From NCBI GenBank assembly GCA_030490835.1, contig CM059975.1, positions 3,313,579 to 3,377,578 of the forward strand: a stretch of 64,000 nucleotides of DNA, read 5' to 3'. Shown here in pieces: positions 46,160 to 57,885 of this stretch. The translations under genes were made by a program, and so were the position numbers. The notes beneath the pieces were generated by a model that saw only the letters and a program-made list of their open reading frames with translations, was not told the origin of the DNA and did not search any database. Each line of letters opens with the position of its first letter. The first letter of the stretch is position 1. This DNA comes from Annona cherimola (taxonomy: Eukaryota > Streptophyta > Magnoliopsida > Magnoliales > Annonaceae).

Positions 46160-47340
46160 CTTTCGCCTCTACTATGTAAAAGATTAACCCAATTTTTTTA
46201 TTTTACCTTTTTTCTTGTTTTCTCTGTCCTGGCCCTACTTTGGTCAAATGATTTAATAAGCACTACTAAACTATAAAAATTATACCAATTGGGCACAGTT
46301 GGTCACACTGGTGCAAAGAGAGTGTTGGCAGCGTGCATGGTGAATGCCTGTGACAGCAGGTGGAGCATTTTAAGTTTTCATTGTATGTTAGGGGAGCAGT
46401 TGGTCTTCATGTTCCGGAGCTTAGTTGTAAAACGAATTTGGAAAAAATAAGATGTAATACAGTACCCATAAAAAAACTATGAAAATGATAATTTAATAGA
46501 AGATTAACCCTAATTTTTATGTTTTACTTTTTTCCTCTTTTTTGATAAAGCATCACTAAACTACGTCAAGCACTGGTGGAAGTGAAACGACTGCAAAAAA
46601 GACTACACGACCGGAGACAAAGTCCAAGAACATCATCTAATTGATTAAAGTACTATCCCTCAAAAAATGATGATAGTTTAATATCCGACTGCAAAAAAGA
46701 CTACACGACCGGAGACAAAGTCCAAGAACATCATCTAATTGATTAAAGTACTATCCTTCAAAAAATGATGATAGTTTAATATCAGATTGATCCTAATTTT
46801 ATATTTTAATTTTGTCTTTTGCCTCTCTTTGGCCCAGCTCGGTTTGACGCTTTGATAAACTATTGAACTATGAATATATGTTTGTTTTAACACAGGACTT
46901 TTTACTTTTCAAAATTACTTTATTTTTTAATTATTTTTTTACATTGTTCAGTCTAATTATTCCACTTTTTAATCATCTATACATAACTACTCATACAATT
47001 AACCTATTTATTTTAACTTTATTCTCCTTATTTCTTATTATTATTCCTATCGTATCACATTAATTTCTTTTATTTCAAAAACGTTTATACTAAAAATTTT
47101 CTTCAAAAATTTTATCATTTTTCAAACATAACCAATAAGAATAATAATTTAATAAGAAATTAACCCAAACTTTATATATATTTTTTCTCTTTTCCACTCT
47201 CCTTGGCCATCTCGGTCCATAAAGCACGCCTTAACCATGTAAATGCAATGACATCAAGCACCGGTGGAAAGTGAAACGACCGCAACAAAGACTACGTGAC
47301 TAGAGACGAAGTACAAGAGCACCGTCTAATTGATAAAGCA
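46160..47340. repeat. UGT 3' flank repeated about four times
   Basis: The sequence just downstream of the intact UGT (26040-26275) has a marker series: AAAAGATTAWCCCTAATT, GCACTACTAAACT, CAAGCACCGGYGGAAGTGAAA, GACCGCA, AAGACTAC, AAAGCACCATCTCT. Parts of this series recur at 46160-46280, 46495-46670, 46686-46850 and 47150-47340. Bases 46588-46685 and 46686-46783 are a near-perfect 98-bp tandem repeat. A Tourist-like MITE lies inside at 46880-47133. Confidence 0.75.
46880..47133 (-). repeat. Tourist-like MITE
   Basis: Interior family words AATTAACCTATTTATTTTAA, TATTCCTATCGTATCACATT and TTATCATTTTTCAAACATA identify it. The left end is decayed. Confidence 0.6.
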
Positions 47341-48166
47341 CCATCTCTTGAAAATCCGATCCCGCTCCCGCACGCCTAGCAGAAAATCCCTCCATTTGGC
47401 ATGATTCTCCCACACTGTCTTGCCGGGCTACTTCTCGCCCCCTTCCATCACCGCCTTCACCGCCGCGCAAACATCCTCCCTCGCAAAACTCCCACTCTCG
47501 TCATAGGATTTCAGTCTCCGCGCAAACATCACCGCCTTCATCGCTCCCGAACTCCATGAAGGAGTAGAGGATATCCCTGGCCTCGTAGGATTTCAGCCTC
47601 GCCGCCGTGTTTGGCCGAAACCCAGGAGGCAGACTCATCAGTTCGGCCAGGGTGGGTGGGATATGCGGGCTCTGGAGCCTGGGGGGACCATGACGTAGGC
47701 GCCGGAGTTGGAGCTGAGGGCGGAGAACATGAAGGTCTTTTATGTTGAGCGGGGAGGCGATGGATGCCAGACACTTGTGGATGAAGTCGCGGAAGATGAC
47801 GTGGGGGCGGAGACGGCGGAGGAGCACCTCGATGTCTGGCTTCATTTCGTCGACCACCTTCTTCAGGAGCTCGGTCTGCAGCGGGGTCATGTCGGCCGTA
47901 GTGTGAAGATCTGGTGGGAGGCCTTGGAAGGGTGACGTCTTGAGAGGAACGATGTGGACGGAGGCGGACAGGGAGGAGGAGATGCGAGGGACGGCGGAGG
48001 TGGGAGCGAAGAAGGAGACCTTGATGGTGGGGTCTGCCAGTAGCTTGTTGGAGAGCTGGATGAAAGGGCTGATATGGCCGAAGGCGAAGAAAGGAAACAT
48101 GGCAACGTGCATTGCAGCTGCAGAAGGAGGAGGTGGAGGAGTTGATCCGCCGTTGGCCTCCACCAT
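47335..48166 (-). pseudogene. UGT79-like pseudogene lacking the PSPG box
   Basis: Paralogue of the intact UGT, sharing the start MVEANGGSTPPPP and FFAFGHISPFIQLSN, so catalytic His is kept, and FRDF replaces FHDF around the Asp. A one-base insertion in the NIK-T-F segment and a one-base deletion about 45 bases later put the intervening peptide out of frame; the frame then recovers at SPHIPPTLAEL. After FMEFGS a deletion of roughly 600 bases removes the donor-sugar PSPG box. A filler of ~45 bases joins it to the last coding part (47340-47500), which also has internal differences. No functional enzyme is expected. Confidence 0.9.
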
Positions 48167-49021
48167 CTCTTGCTTCTCTTCGGCTGTGAATTGCTGGAAA
48201 GAACGCTGCCAAAACCTTCATTTTTTCTTTTTTTTTAATATAGAAAAACCTTCGTTTCATGGTATGGGAGTAGGTAGGACTCAGGTGCATGATTAAGATG
48301 GAAAATAGGCGAAATATATAATTATCTAATTGTATGCCTTTTATTTGTTTCCACTTTCCTTCCAATTCTATATTAATTAGACCTAAGTGAAATTTTTCAC
48401 AAAATCCAAAAGCTGATTAAGTCAAGTATATAATTAAAAATACAGTAATGGTGTAGTTAAACAAAATCAATAGCACGCTATGGGGAGAAAACGGTGCCCA
48501 CCAGATTGAGGCCTCGTAGCCCTCCCCCACCCTTTGTCTTCAGGTATTGTGCTCACTTCACCTGTGTGGCAGCAGAACAGCCGCACACTATTTTCCTAGG
48601 ACAGTGGCCGCTCCGTCGTAATCCACTAAGAAATTTACGTGAAAATATGTAAGAAATATTAAAACGCAATATACAAAAATAATTGGAAAATAGAATACTT
48701 TTAAGTAACTTGTGAAATCATGCGTTAAGTATAGAAAGAGGTTGAATTCTTTTTACTTTTGCTTCTGCAAGTTCACAAGCTACACACCCGCGTTGCTGTT
48801 TCCACGAGGCAGTATTGAAATTGACATTCCATAATAGAAAATATTAAGACCTTAGACGTAGGTCATTTCCCTACCACAAATAGCGTGATACTTTCCAGAT
48901 CCACACAGCCGTAGTGCACGTTTCTTAACGGCCAGGAAAAAATGCCCCGTATTCGTCGTAACTATGATTTACTCTATCTATTATATTTGTAATTATTCAT
49001 TTTATCTGCTTATTAATTTTA
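48167..49021. other. Upstream DNA of the UGT pseudogene
   Basis: Matches parts of 27690-29842, with fewer foldback pieces. No gene was found. Confidence 0.55.
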
Positions 49022-49267
49022 AGGTATGTTTGTGAAGTAATAAAACTTTTAAATGTAAAAATTTTTGAATTTTGAAAAAAATGATGTGATATGATAAGAG
49101 TAATGATGAGATGTAAAAATAATAATATTAAAATAGATAAATTAACTGTATGAATAACTGTGTAAAAATAATTGAAAGGTGTGATAATTATATAGAAATA
49201 TGTGAAAAATAATTAAAAATATGCCGACTATGGAGAGTGAAAATTTTTATATTAAACAAGCATGCCC
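49022..49267 (+). repeat. Tourist-like MITE shared with duplication copy 1
   Basis: Counterpart of 29843-30117, with TTA on both sides and the same right end (AAACAAGCATGCCC). Confidence 0.8.
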
Positions 49268-51473
49268 TTAATCCAAATTAGATATGTATATCCTCATTAT
49301 CTGAAAATATTACAAAATCAATGTAATAAAATAATTTGATATACCGCTGAGTCAAACGACATTCTCTCGTTTTAGTGGCGACGCTGTCCTGAGTCTTCAC
49401 AACAACAACTTTCAAAGTGTGTCTAACAGTGGCGTAATGTCTCTTCAAAATTTTTGTTGGAGCATTCGCTAAGTTGAGACTTTAGGAATATTATTAGGAA
49501 AATTAGAATATTGGTAAAGATAGTCGTAGAATAATGTTTGGATATTATAAGAATGTCTTATGACCTTATTATAATACCATTGGAGATGATATAATATATA
49601 AATACCCATAAAAAATAAATTGATATCAATAATAATTTTTAATATGTAAATTATCTAAAATATAATTTTTTGGATAGTTTTTTTATTGGATATTTACAAT
49701 CATCTCAACCGCTATTACAATTAAGCTATAAAATATTCTTACAAATTCCATAAGTTTTTTATTTTTATTTATATGTTACAATTATCTCTATCAACGTATT
49801 ACAATCAGGCCATAGTGAGATATTCTAAATAATTTTTTTCTCAACCAGTTATGTAGTCATCTTTCAAATTTTCCTAACATTTTTTCTAGTTATCTTTAAC
49901 ATTTTTTCGTGTAAATAATCTTTAGTATTTTTATTTTCTTTAAATTTAAATTTGTATGAGATTATTGAGGGCTTTTCTCGTATATACCCACTAAGTTTGA
50001 ACATAATTCAAAATGTACTCATTATATTTCTAAAATTCTAGATATACTTACTATATTTGCAGTTAATCCCAAAAATACTCAATTCATGAGTTAACTCTAT
50101 TTGTTAATACATGGAATTATCATTACGCCCATTAAATTTTTGACATAATTGAAAATTTGAATGTCATAACTCACTAATGCTCTAATTGCATGTGAGCTAT
50201 AATTTTGGAGAGTCCTAAATTCATTTTTTTTCTATTTTATTTCATCTTTTGCTATTTTATAACATGGGTATTCTGGATATTTATGAAAATTTAACTAACA
50301 GTTTTTAACAAAAAGAAACATTTTTTAGATTAATTGCAAACGTGTAAGGTATGTCTGAGATTTTGAAAATGCAACGGAGATATTTGAAATTAGGAACAAA
50401 CATAGTGGGTATATTTGTGAAAAGCCAGAATATTTATATTGCTTTTAAGTGTATTTTATAATTTTTATCTATTCTTTTTCATGTTGCAATGTGCATGGGA
50501 AATAACAAAACTTTTAAATGAAAAGTTTTGCATGTAAAAGTTTTCGAATTAAGAGAAAATAATATGATATGATAGAGACAATAACGGGGAGTAAAAAGAA
50601 TAAAATTAAAATAAATAAATTAGCTATATGAATAGTTGTGTAAAAATAATGAAAAGTAGGACAATTATATAAAAAGATGTGAAAAAATATTTAAAATATG
50701 GTAGTCATGAAAAGTGAAAATTTTTAGATTAAAAATTTTTAATTTGAAAAATTTTGATGCGAAATAAATAGCACGTAAAGCAATGTTTATAATTAAGCAA
50801 GTGATTTAATAAGCCTGCATTTTTTCTTTAAAAATTTAACTTTAAATATAATGTGCAGAAATTCTCATAATGTACTAGTTGAATTAAAGTTTGAAATCAC
50901 AATATATTAATAATTTGCCGGAGATTATTAGAGGGAAGGACTGTTAAATACGCTAAATGACTTGAATTGTTAAATACGCTAATTTTTATGATAGTGTTTA
51001 CTTATATTTCAAATCGAACCCATCTATATATTACATTCAACATAATAAGATATATTTATATATATATATAAATAAGATGACATAGTATTCATGCAACTAA
51101 TATCAATTCAAAATAGATAGTTTAATCAATTTAATTCCTAAAACTCTTATAAATATAATTATTTTTTAATTTTATGAGATTAAATTTTACTAGAACGAAA
51201 TCAGTAATTCAGATATAAAAAGTAAATCGTGCATAATGTATTTTTTAAATCCTTCTATCTGATCCTCAATATAATCTTTCTCCAATCGCACTTTTAATTA
51301 CTGTACGTTAGTGTCACGGTAAAAAGGTGATAATTAGGAACATTTATGATCCACTCAAACGGCAACTTATTTCATCATCAATGGACAGCGAAAAGAAAAG
51401 GTAGTGTTCAAAAATAATGTCATTTACAAAAAATGGACGCGTATATCCTTACCCCTGCGTAACAACGTACTGA
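49268..51473. other. AT-rich spacer, third copy, downstream of the FAD4-like gene
   Basis: Bases 49880-51340 match 32915-34990 and 36780-38575 but lack the GC-rich island (jump near 50940). It ends about 80 bases from the FAD4-like stop codon. No gene was found. Confidence 0.6.
50487..50770 (+). repeat. Old Tourist-like MITE in the third spacer copy
   Basis: Same insertion as 33527 and 37364. Begins GTGCATGGGAAATAACAAAA and has the GATATGATAGAGACAATAA interior. Confidence 0.65.
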
Positions 51474-52379
51474 TCAGAGCTTCAACATTGCAATCGACGA
51501 GGAAGCATCTGGCGCTTCGCTATCTTCCATCCACTCCTCATTAGGCTCACTCCACGACCGTGGGCGAACCCCAAACTTAATGAACACCACCATCTCCATC
51601 GCCTCAAAAAACCTCAACCCATCCAATAACTCATTCCACACGCCACTCACGATGCAGTAGTTGTTGTCGTAAGGAGGTCGGTGGTGTGCCCCATGCTTCG
51701 CCCGCGAGATCAGCACCCCCGCGTCCTGCAGCGCCACCACCAGCGCTGGCAGCCGGCTCTTCGTGCCGTGAGCCCACGCATGGAACTGCTGGCTGAACAT
51801 GATGCAGCCGGAGCAGACCGCCACGAACATGTGCGCAGCCGCATGGTTCGGAGCCAGGTCCATGGGCACCACCACGAAGAAAACAGCTCGGGCTAGGGCG
51901 TGGAGGTTGTTAGCGAATTGCCGGCGTGTGATCGTCCACGGCCATTTGTGGTGGCCTTGGAACGCCTCGATCTGAGAGCCGAAGATTGGGGTGGAGGCGT
52001 CGCCGTAGTTGTCGATTCCCCAGTGGTAAATGCCGGTGCCCAAGTCCGCCATCAAGTACCCAAGCACCCCCATGAGCACAGGTTCGATCCACTCGCCGGA
52101 GTTGGCAGCGGCGGCTATGGACTTGGCCAGGGAGAGGAGGACGGACGTGCAGCCGCTGGCGACCCAGGCTCTGTGAGACCATGTCGACTTCAGGCTGTGG
52201 TCGGCGGTGGAAACGGACACCGAATTGCGAGATTTGGGACCGTTAGATTGGTTGAGGGTGGGTGCGGTTGTGGTGGTGAGTGTGGCGCGTATGAACGATG
52301 GTCTAAGATGCCTGCACGTGTGCTTGTAAGCTGGGCGCCTGGAGAGTTGCCAATGCCATTGCTGTGCCAAGGCTGACAT
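51474..52379 (-). CDS. FAD4-like: FAD4-type plastid desaturase (phosphatidylglycerol palmitate delta-3-trans desaturase)
   Basis: 301 residues, one exon. FAD4 makes the trans-3 double bond in palmitate at sn-2 of chloroplast phosphatidylglycerol and acts in plastid membranes. Residues 1 to about 65 are Ser/Thr/Arg-rich with few acids, like a chloroplast transit peptide. The conserved core has two hydrophobic stretches around 76-116, then YHWGIDNYGD (118-127), EAFQGHHKWPWTITRRQFAN (138-157), a membrane stretch, SQQFHAWAHGTK (196-207) and ISRAKHGAHHRPPYDNNYCI (224-243). The His clusters are those expected for the di-iron centre of this TMEM189/Kua-like family. No premature stop or missing His was seen. 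Two other copies of its upstream region exist (38590, 62990) without coding sequence. Confidence 0.93.
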   Translation of the reverse strand: MSALAQQWHWQLSRRPAYKHTCRHLRPSFIRATLTTTTAPTLNQSNGPKSRNSVSVSTADHSLKSTWSHRAWVASGCTSVLLSLAKSIAAAANSGEWIEPVLMGVLGYLMADLGTGIYHWGIDNYGDASTPIFGSQIEAFQGHHKWPWTITRRQFANNLHALARAVFFVVVPMDLAPNHAAAHMFVAVCSGCIMFSQQFHAWAHGTKSRLPALVVALQDAGVLISRAKHGAHHRPPYDNNYCIVSGVWNELLDGLRFFEAMEMVVFIKFGVRPRSWSEPNEEWMEDSEAPDASSSIAMLKL

Positions 52380-52780
52380 TGGAAATGAGTGCTAAAGGAT
52401 GTGGAGTTAATGGGCAGGGATCATATATTAGAAGTAGAAGGGGTTGAAAGTTGTAACAAGTGCAGGCATTGGTTGAGAGGAGTGGTGAAGTATGTGTGAC
52501 GAGAGAGGCACTTAGGAATTGATGGGTTTTGGAACTGTAAACGTGGCTGCAAGAACTAGCTCGAACGTGTATGGATGAGAATCAGGTGTTTGCTTGCTTG
52601 TGAATAAGATGTGCGGTCCGTCAGAAAGAAAATGTATGGCTTCCCGAAGAGCTAGAAGAGCTTGGTGTGTGTGGAACTCCCTTCTTGTCTTTTCCCTAGG
52701 CTTATGTAGCCTTTTCATTGGCTTTTTCTGAGTTGCCTTTGTCCATTGGCTATCATCGCGCGTTCAGATTTACTGCTAAC
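52380..52780 (-). promoter_or_regulatory. Upstream region of the FAD4-like gene
   Basis: A TATA-like CTAATATATGATCC (minus strand, about 52424-52437) lies ~50 bases before the ATG. This block is conserved at 38590-38975 and, inverted, at 62990-63241, while flanking DNA differs. Confidence 0.6.
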
Positions 52781-52799
52781 TTCCACGTGGTTTTATTCA

Positions 52800-53755
52800 G
52801 GGGTTATCATACATTTCATTTGTATCAATTTTTATCAATTTCCTAGACTTTGAGATTTTTAATTTTTTAAAATTGATGACATTTTTGTAATTCATTAATG
52901 AAAATGACACTGATTTTAAAATAAATTAGGAAAATGTTGCTGATTTCAAAATGAATTACGAAGATGTTACTGATTTTGAAAAATTAAAAAATATCTAAAA
53001 ATCTTCAAAATTTGTAAAAATTGATACATATGTTAAATATACTTAGATTAACGAGTTGCAGTTATATATACTCAGGTACATATACCTAGATTATCGAGTT
53101 GCAGTTGTATATACCCAAGTGCATACACTCTTTTTTATTTTTTTTTGAAAATTTCATTATACAACTTAATCTAAGTGTATTTTAAAATTACTAAAATATC
53201 ACTAATTTTTAAAAATTAGAAAAAATATCTAAAGATTTCCGAAAATTAATACACATGTTAAATACATTTATATTAACAGTTTTACAAAAAAATTCAAAAA
53301 ATTTTAAAAATGAGTAAACTACACCCGAGTGCATTGAGCCTCGATGCACCCAAATGCATGGGACACATAGAACCGGATTTTTAGATTAATAGTTGTATAA
53401 AAAAAATTTAAAAAAATAAAAAATAGGTGAAACACACCTGGGTGCATTTAGTCAACACTATTTATTTAGAAGTGAGAATTAAGTCAGGTCAACCTTCGAC
53501 CCAGCCCATTTTTGCCAAATAAAACCAACATTTTTTGACATGGTATAAGGACGGGTCACACATTTTGATCTAAATTCAAAAAGAGGGTCATGATGGGTGA
53601 ACTATATCCTGCCTTGCCTTGCATATATTAATCTATTAAAAATTTCAAGCCTATGTTTAAATATTATTGTTATTTTCTTTTACAATTTTCACATTTTTAT
53701 AATTAATTATTTCTGCACTAGAAGAATCAATTTATCCAAAAAATAATATAAGAAT
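52800..53755. other. Cluster of foldback half-elements and hAT arm
   Basis: Foldback core arms occur at about 52815-53060, 53125-53345 and 53380-53460, with type I tips (GTGCATTGAGCCTCGATGCACC near 53330). Bases 53470-53755 are complementary to about 54160-54380. No gene was found. Confidence 0.55.
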
Positions 53756-55219
53756 TAGAGGTGGGAATCAAGACGGGCCATATCAGGTCAGGGTTTATCC
53801 AACCCTAACCCTACTTTTTAAAAATTCAGTTTGACCCTATTTTATTATGGGTTGAGACAAGGTCGGTACTTTTTTTAATAGATTTAGGGATAAACTTCGG
53901 GTTGGTATCAGATCAATTTCGGAACAGCGAGTTAGGTAAAAAATGTGTGTCGAATAAGATGATTTTAAAAATTTATATACCTATCAAACATAAAAATACA
54001 TATATACTAAATTTAAATATTATATACTTCAATATTTTACTAATTATTAAAAACACATCATTATTAAAACAAAATATGAGAAAAATTAGTATAAGTTTAT
54101 TAAAATATGTTGATATACAGTTATACGTAAGAGTTATATATATGTGCAAATTTTTCTTATTGATTCTTATATTATTTTATAGATAAATTGATTCTTCTAC
54201 TGTTGATATAGTTAATTATAAAAAAATAAAAATTTTGAAAGAAAAACAATAATAAGATTTAAACCTAGGCTTATAATTTTTAATAAGTTAATATATACGG
54301 GGCGGATCGGAACTCTTCAGGTCAAGATATGGTTGACTCACCCTCACCTTATTTTTGAATTTAGGTCGAATTTTTTAATCCATTCCTATATCGAGTAAAA
54401 AAAATTAGTTTTACCCGGTCAAAAATTAGTCGGGACAAGACCAAGTCACAGGTCGACCTACCTGCCCTAATTCCAACACTAATGAGAATCAATAAGAGAA
54501 ATTTTTACATATACATATAAGTCTTATGTATAATTATATATTAACCTATTTTAATAAGAGACGTGATTCTCTTAGGACGACATAAGTTAGGTCATACTTA
54601 GGCCGACCCACAAAACATAATTTTTTTTGATTTTTTTTATGGACATGCAGAGTTATGTTTATTTAACCTATAAACCAAGTTTTTTCATTTTTAGATAATT
54701 TTAAGTATTTTTATTTTAAAACACGGTGGCATTTTCATAAATTTCTAAAAATGATAAAACTTGATTTATAAGTTAAATCACTTACCTCTACATATTCATA
54801 AAAACAACCAAATATATATATATATATATATATGTTTTGTGGTCGGACTTATGGCGTCGTCTTTTAATAAAGTTATATTATATTTTCTCATGTTTTGTTT
54901 TAGTAATGATGTATTTTTTAATAATTAGTAAAATATTGAAGCATATAACATTTAAATTTAGCATAAAAGTATCTTTATGTTTGATAGGTATATAAATTAT
55001 TAAAATTATCTTATTTGACCAGTATTTTTTACTTGACCCGTTGTCCTTGAAACTAGTTCAATACCAATCTGAAGTTTGCCCTGACACCTATTTAAGAAAA
55101 AGTGAGGATCAAACAATATTGTCTCAATCCGATATAAAAATAGAGATAAATAGAATTTTTTAAAAAATAGATTATAATTGTGGAAACCCTGGTGCGACTC
55201 AGCTCGATTCTCACCCCTA
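53756..55219. mobile_element. hAT-like element 5 with ~370-bp inverted arms
   Basis: The left end TAGAGGTGGGAATC matches the complement of GATTCTCACCCCTA at 55206-55219. The arms stay alignable for about 370 bases, through TATATACCTATCAAACATAAA and CTTCAATATTTTACTAATTA. The middle holds a second inverted pair (with 53470-53755) and the foldback insertion at 54558-54861. No coding sequence and no clear 8-bp target duplication. Confidence 0.6.
54558..54861. mobile_element. Foldback element, tip type V (GACGACATAAGT)
   Basis: A perfect 9-bp target duplication TTTTAATAA lies at 54549-54557 and 54862-54870. The left tip GGACGACATAAGTTAGGTC and the right complement GACGACGCCATAAGTCCGACC match, and the core has ACACGGTGGCATTTTCATAA. 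An AT microsatellite lies at 54812-54833. It is inserted inside hAT-like element 5. Confidence 0.82.
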
Positions 55220-56382
55220 GTTTTATTAAGGGCCAGGTGAATTCCGCCTGATTAGTCAGGTCATTTGGCTTAGCAAGGAATTATCGTCATCGTTTGGGGT
55301 GATATGGCAGACGATGTTATCCAACTACCAAACCACGTTTCTGGTAATCCACGTGATTGCTTCAAGTGTTATGTGTTTTTTTAATTAAAAAAAATTACAT
55401 TGAATGACGGTGAAAATCATACTTCGGTCGGTACTTGAAGTCAAGATCAACATTCATGCACTTGCACGGATTAGCCCTAGTGAATCAAGGACAGATACCC
55501 CAGCGATTCTCTTGGCATCATGCCTCTCAATCCATGATCTCCTCTTGGTGTTTAGGTCTTGAGCGTCAGAGTGATCATGTCAGTCATTTTTGAAATTAAA
55601 AATAAATGCATACATATAGGCCTATTAAATTCTTTAGATTTTTTTAAAAAGCATTTTTAAAATTAAAAAAAACTAAGTGCAATGACGGAAAACCCCAAGT
55701 GTGTGTTTTTTTTAAAAGAAAATTTAACTAAAAACTTTTCACTCTCCATAACTATCTTATTTTTTTTATTATTTTGCATTTTCATATAGAAATTACTTTA
55801 CTTTTCAATTATTTTTATAAAACTATTCATACAACTAAACTATATATTTTTACTTTATTTTCTTTACTCATCATCTTTGCCCTTGTTTTATTTTATCATT
55901 TTTTTACACTAAAATTTTTTTCATCTAAGGATGTGTTTGGAAAATGATAAAACCTTTGAATAAAAAGTTTTTAATGTAAAAATTTTTAAAATAAGAGAAA
56001 ATAATGTAATATAATATGGATAATGATAAAAAATAAAAAAATAAAGTTAAAATAGATATATAAGTTGCGTAAAAATAATTAAAAAGTAAAATAGTTTGTA
56101 TAGAAATATGTGAAAAAATAATTAAAAAGTTAATAGTGATGAAGTATGAAAAATTAATTGAAAATTTTTATGAAAAGTCGAAGATGCACTATAAAAGTTT
56201 CCTGACTCCTGGAGTGCACCATAGTGTGAATTATTACCTTTTCCCGTTGCTTTGCATCACTTCTTGTTACATTCTTTTAAATCATTTACTCCCGTCTTTC
56301 AACGCAACTATATCTCTCTATTTCAAAAAATTTCTATTAAATCGAAAAGTTTTAACTTGACATTTTTTAACAAGAGAAATGA
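55220..56382. other. Intergenic DNA with two Tourist-like MITEs
   Basis: Bases 55690-55925 (minus orientation) and 55927-56170 (plus, GGATGTGTTTGGAAAATGAT) are diverged family members, almost back to back. A further relic follows to about 56365. No gene was found. Confidence 0.55.
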
Positions 56383-56760
56383 TCTTGTTAGCCCGGGCTA
56401 AGTAAATGTCTCACTTAGCCCACCTTAAAAATTCTATTTACAAAATTATTTTTTATTATTTTTTTCTTCATATACTTATTTATCTAAGTTTATTTAATAT
56501 ATAAATCAAATTTTACCATTTTTGGATACGTGTATATATATTTTTTAGATTTTTAAAATAAGGGTATTTTAAGTACATATATACACATAGATATTCAAAA
56601 ATTTCAAAAAAAGAGATAAACATATTCAAAAATGGTAAAACTTGGTCTGTGTGTTAAATACACTTAGATAAACAAGTGCACGAAGAAAAAAAAATTGTTG
56701 TAAATAAGTTTTTTAAGATAGATTAAGTGGAGCATTTATTTAACCCAAACTGACTCATCT
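56383..56760. mobile_element. Foldback element, tip type IV
   Basis: The left tip is TTAGCCCGGGCTAAGTAAAT; the right complement is GTTTGGGTTAAATAAATGC. The core has AAGTTTATTTAATATATAAA, TTTTACCATTTTTGGATACG and their inverse. Boundaries are approximate. Confidence 0.65.
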
Positions 56761-56818
56761 TTTAATAATTGATAAACATACCCTTAGTCTCGGATGACGG
56801 GCGACATCTGGTGTGGCT

Positions 56819-57368
56819 TAGGAGTGTTAATGGTCATGGTTAACCCGTTAACCCGCTCGTTCAACTCGTTAATAAATGGGTTTGGGTTGAGATTTTTGAA
56901 TAAATGGATTATGATCCGCCGATCCGTTCAACCATTTAATTAAATAAACGTATTAGGGTTGAGGCTTCGCAACCCGTTTATTTAACCCGTTCAACCCGTA
57001 TAACTCATTTAATATAATATATTTAATATATATATATGTAATATTTATAACAGGAATTGACATTAAAGAGATGACTTGAAATTGGATCTGATGTTTTCAA
57101 GTCAAAATAAATTAAATTCAGGTATGTTAGTTTCGAATTATTTAATTTATTTAAATTTACAGACTTCATTAAAGATTTTTAGTATGAAAATTAGTAACAA
57201 ACACAATCCGTTAATAACCCGTTAACCCGTTTATTAAATAAGTTATAAATGGGTTAGGATTGAAAATTTTTAAATAGATTAATAAACAGATTAGAATTAA
57301 GATATATTAAATAAATTAAGTTTATGATTAAGTTCCAATCCGTTCAACTCGATCCGTTAACACTCTTA
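56819..57368. mobile_element. hAT-like element 6 (TAGGAGTGTTAA ends)
   Basis: Starts TAGGAGTGTTAATGG and ends CCGTTAACACTCTTA. Subterminal GTTAACCCGTT and GTTCAACCCGT motifs cluster at both ends. GTGTGGCT before and GTGGGCTA after are similar enough to be a decayed 8-bp duplication. Non-coding, 550 bp. Confidence 0.7.
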
Positions 57369-57885
57369 GTGGGCTATACCCTTTTGTCCGCCACCTATGG
57401 TTGTTCACGACGTCTACATCAATGAAACCCGCATCCGCGAGCAACTTCCCGATAAGATCCATTAGCATGGAACTCGTACCAGCGAAAAGATACTAGTCAT
57501 CTTCGGGCATGTTTGTAAAATGAGAAATTAAAAAATGAAAAAGAAAAAACCGTTCTCTTTACTTTTCAGCGTACTTTTCTGCCAAGCTTCCGTACTTGAC
57601 TTGACTGATAATTTTTTTTATGCCATAATACGGTGCACGTGCGTGCACTTCGAATAAAGTCATCCCGGGGGTGCCAAACGAGCGCCCGCTAGATTGGTGA
57701 CGGGCCCAGAAGGAAAGCTTTCGTTCCGCCCGTGGCATATTCAAATTTCGTATGGAATTTGAATTAAAAACTTTCTGTGAGAGCATATGTGATTTTTTTT
57801 GTTCAGTTGGGAGTCAGTGGTTTTCCCATTTAATATTTAAAAACTGGTGATCTCCATTTGAAAATATTATTAGAATTATCTAAGA
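57369..57885. other. Intergenic DNA
   Basis: Partly GC-rich. A 75-codon minus-strand frame at 57559-57786 has no recognised domain and is not called. Confidence 0.45.

Larger units (their letters stand above)
41497..51390. repeat. Segmental duplication, copy 2
   Basis: Counterpart of 25243-35090. It gained about 3.3 kb after 41720, including a PGG gene and foldback elements, and extra copies of the UGT 3' flank. It lacks the part matching about 30600-32900 and the GC island. Confidence 0.8.

Noticed and set aside
46588..46783. Minisatellite as an independent repeat
   Set aside because: The 98-bp unit is the UGT 3' flank duplicated in tandem, so it is described with that duplication instead.
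51900..52376. 158-codon plus-strand frame opposite the FAD4-like gene
   Set aside because: Antisense shadow of a GC-rich real gene; no domain.
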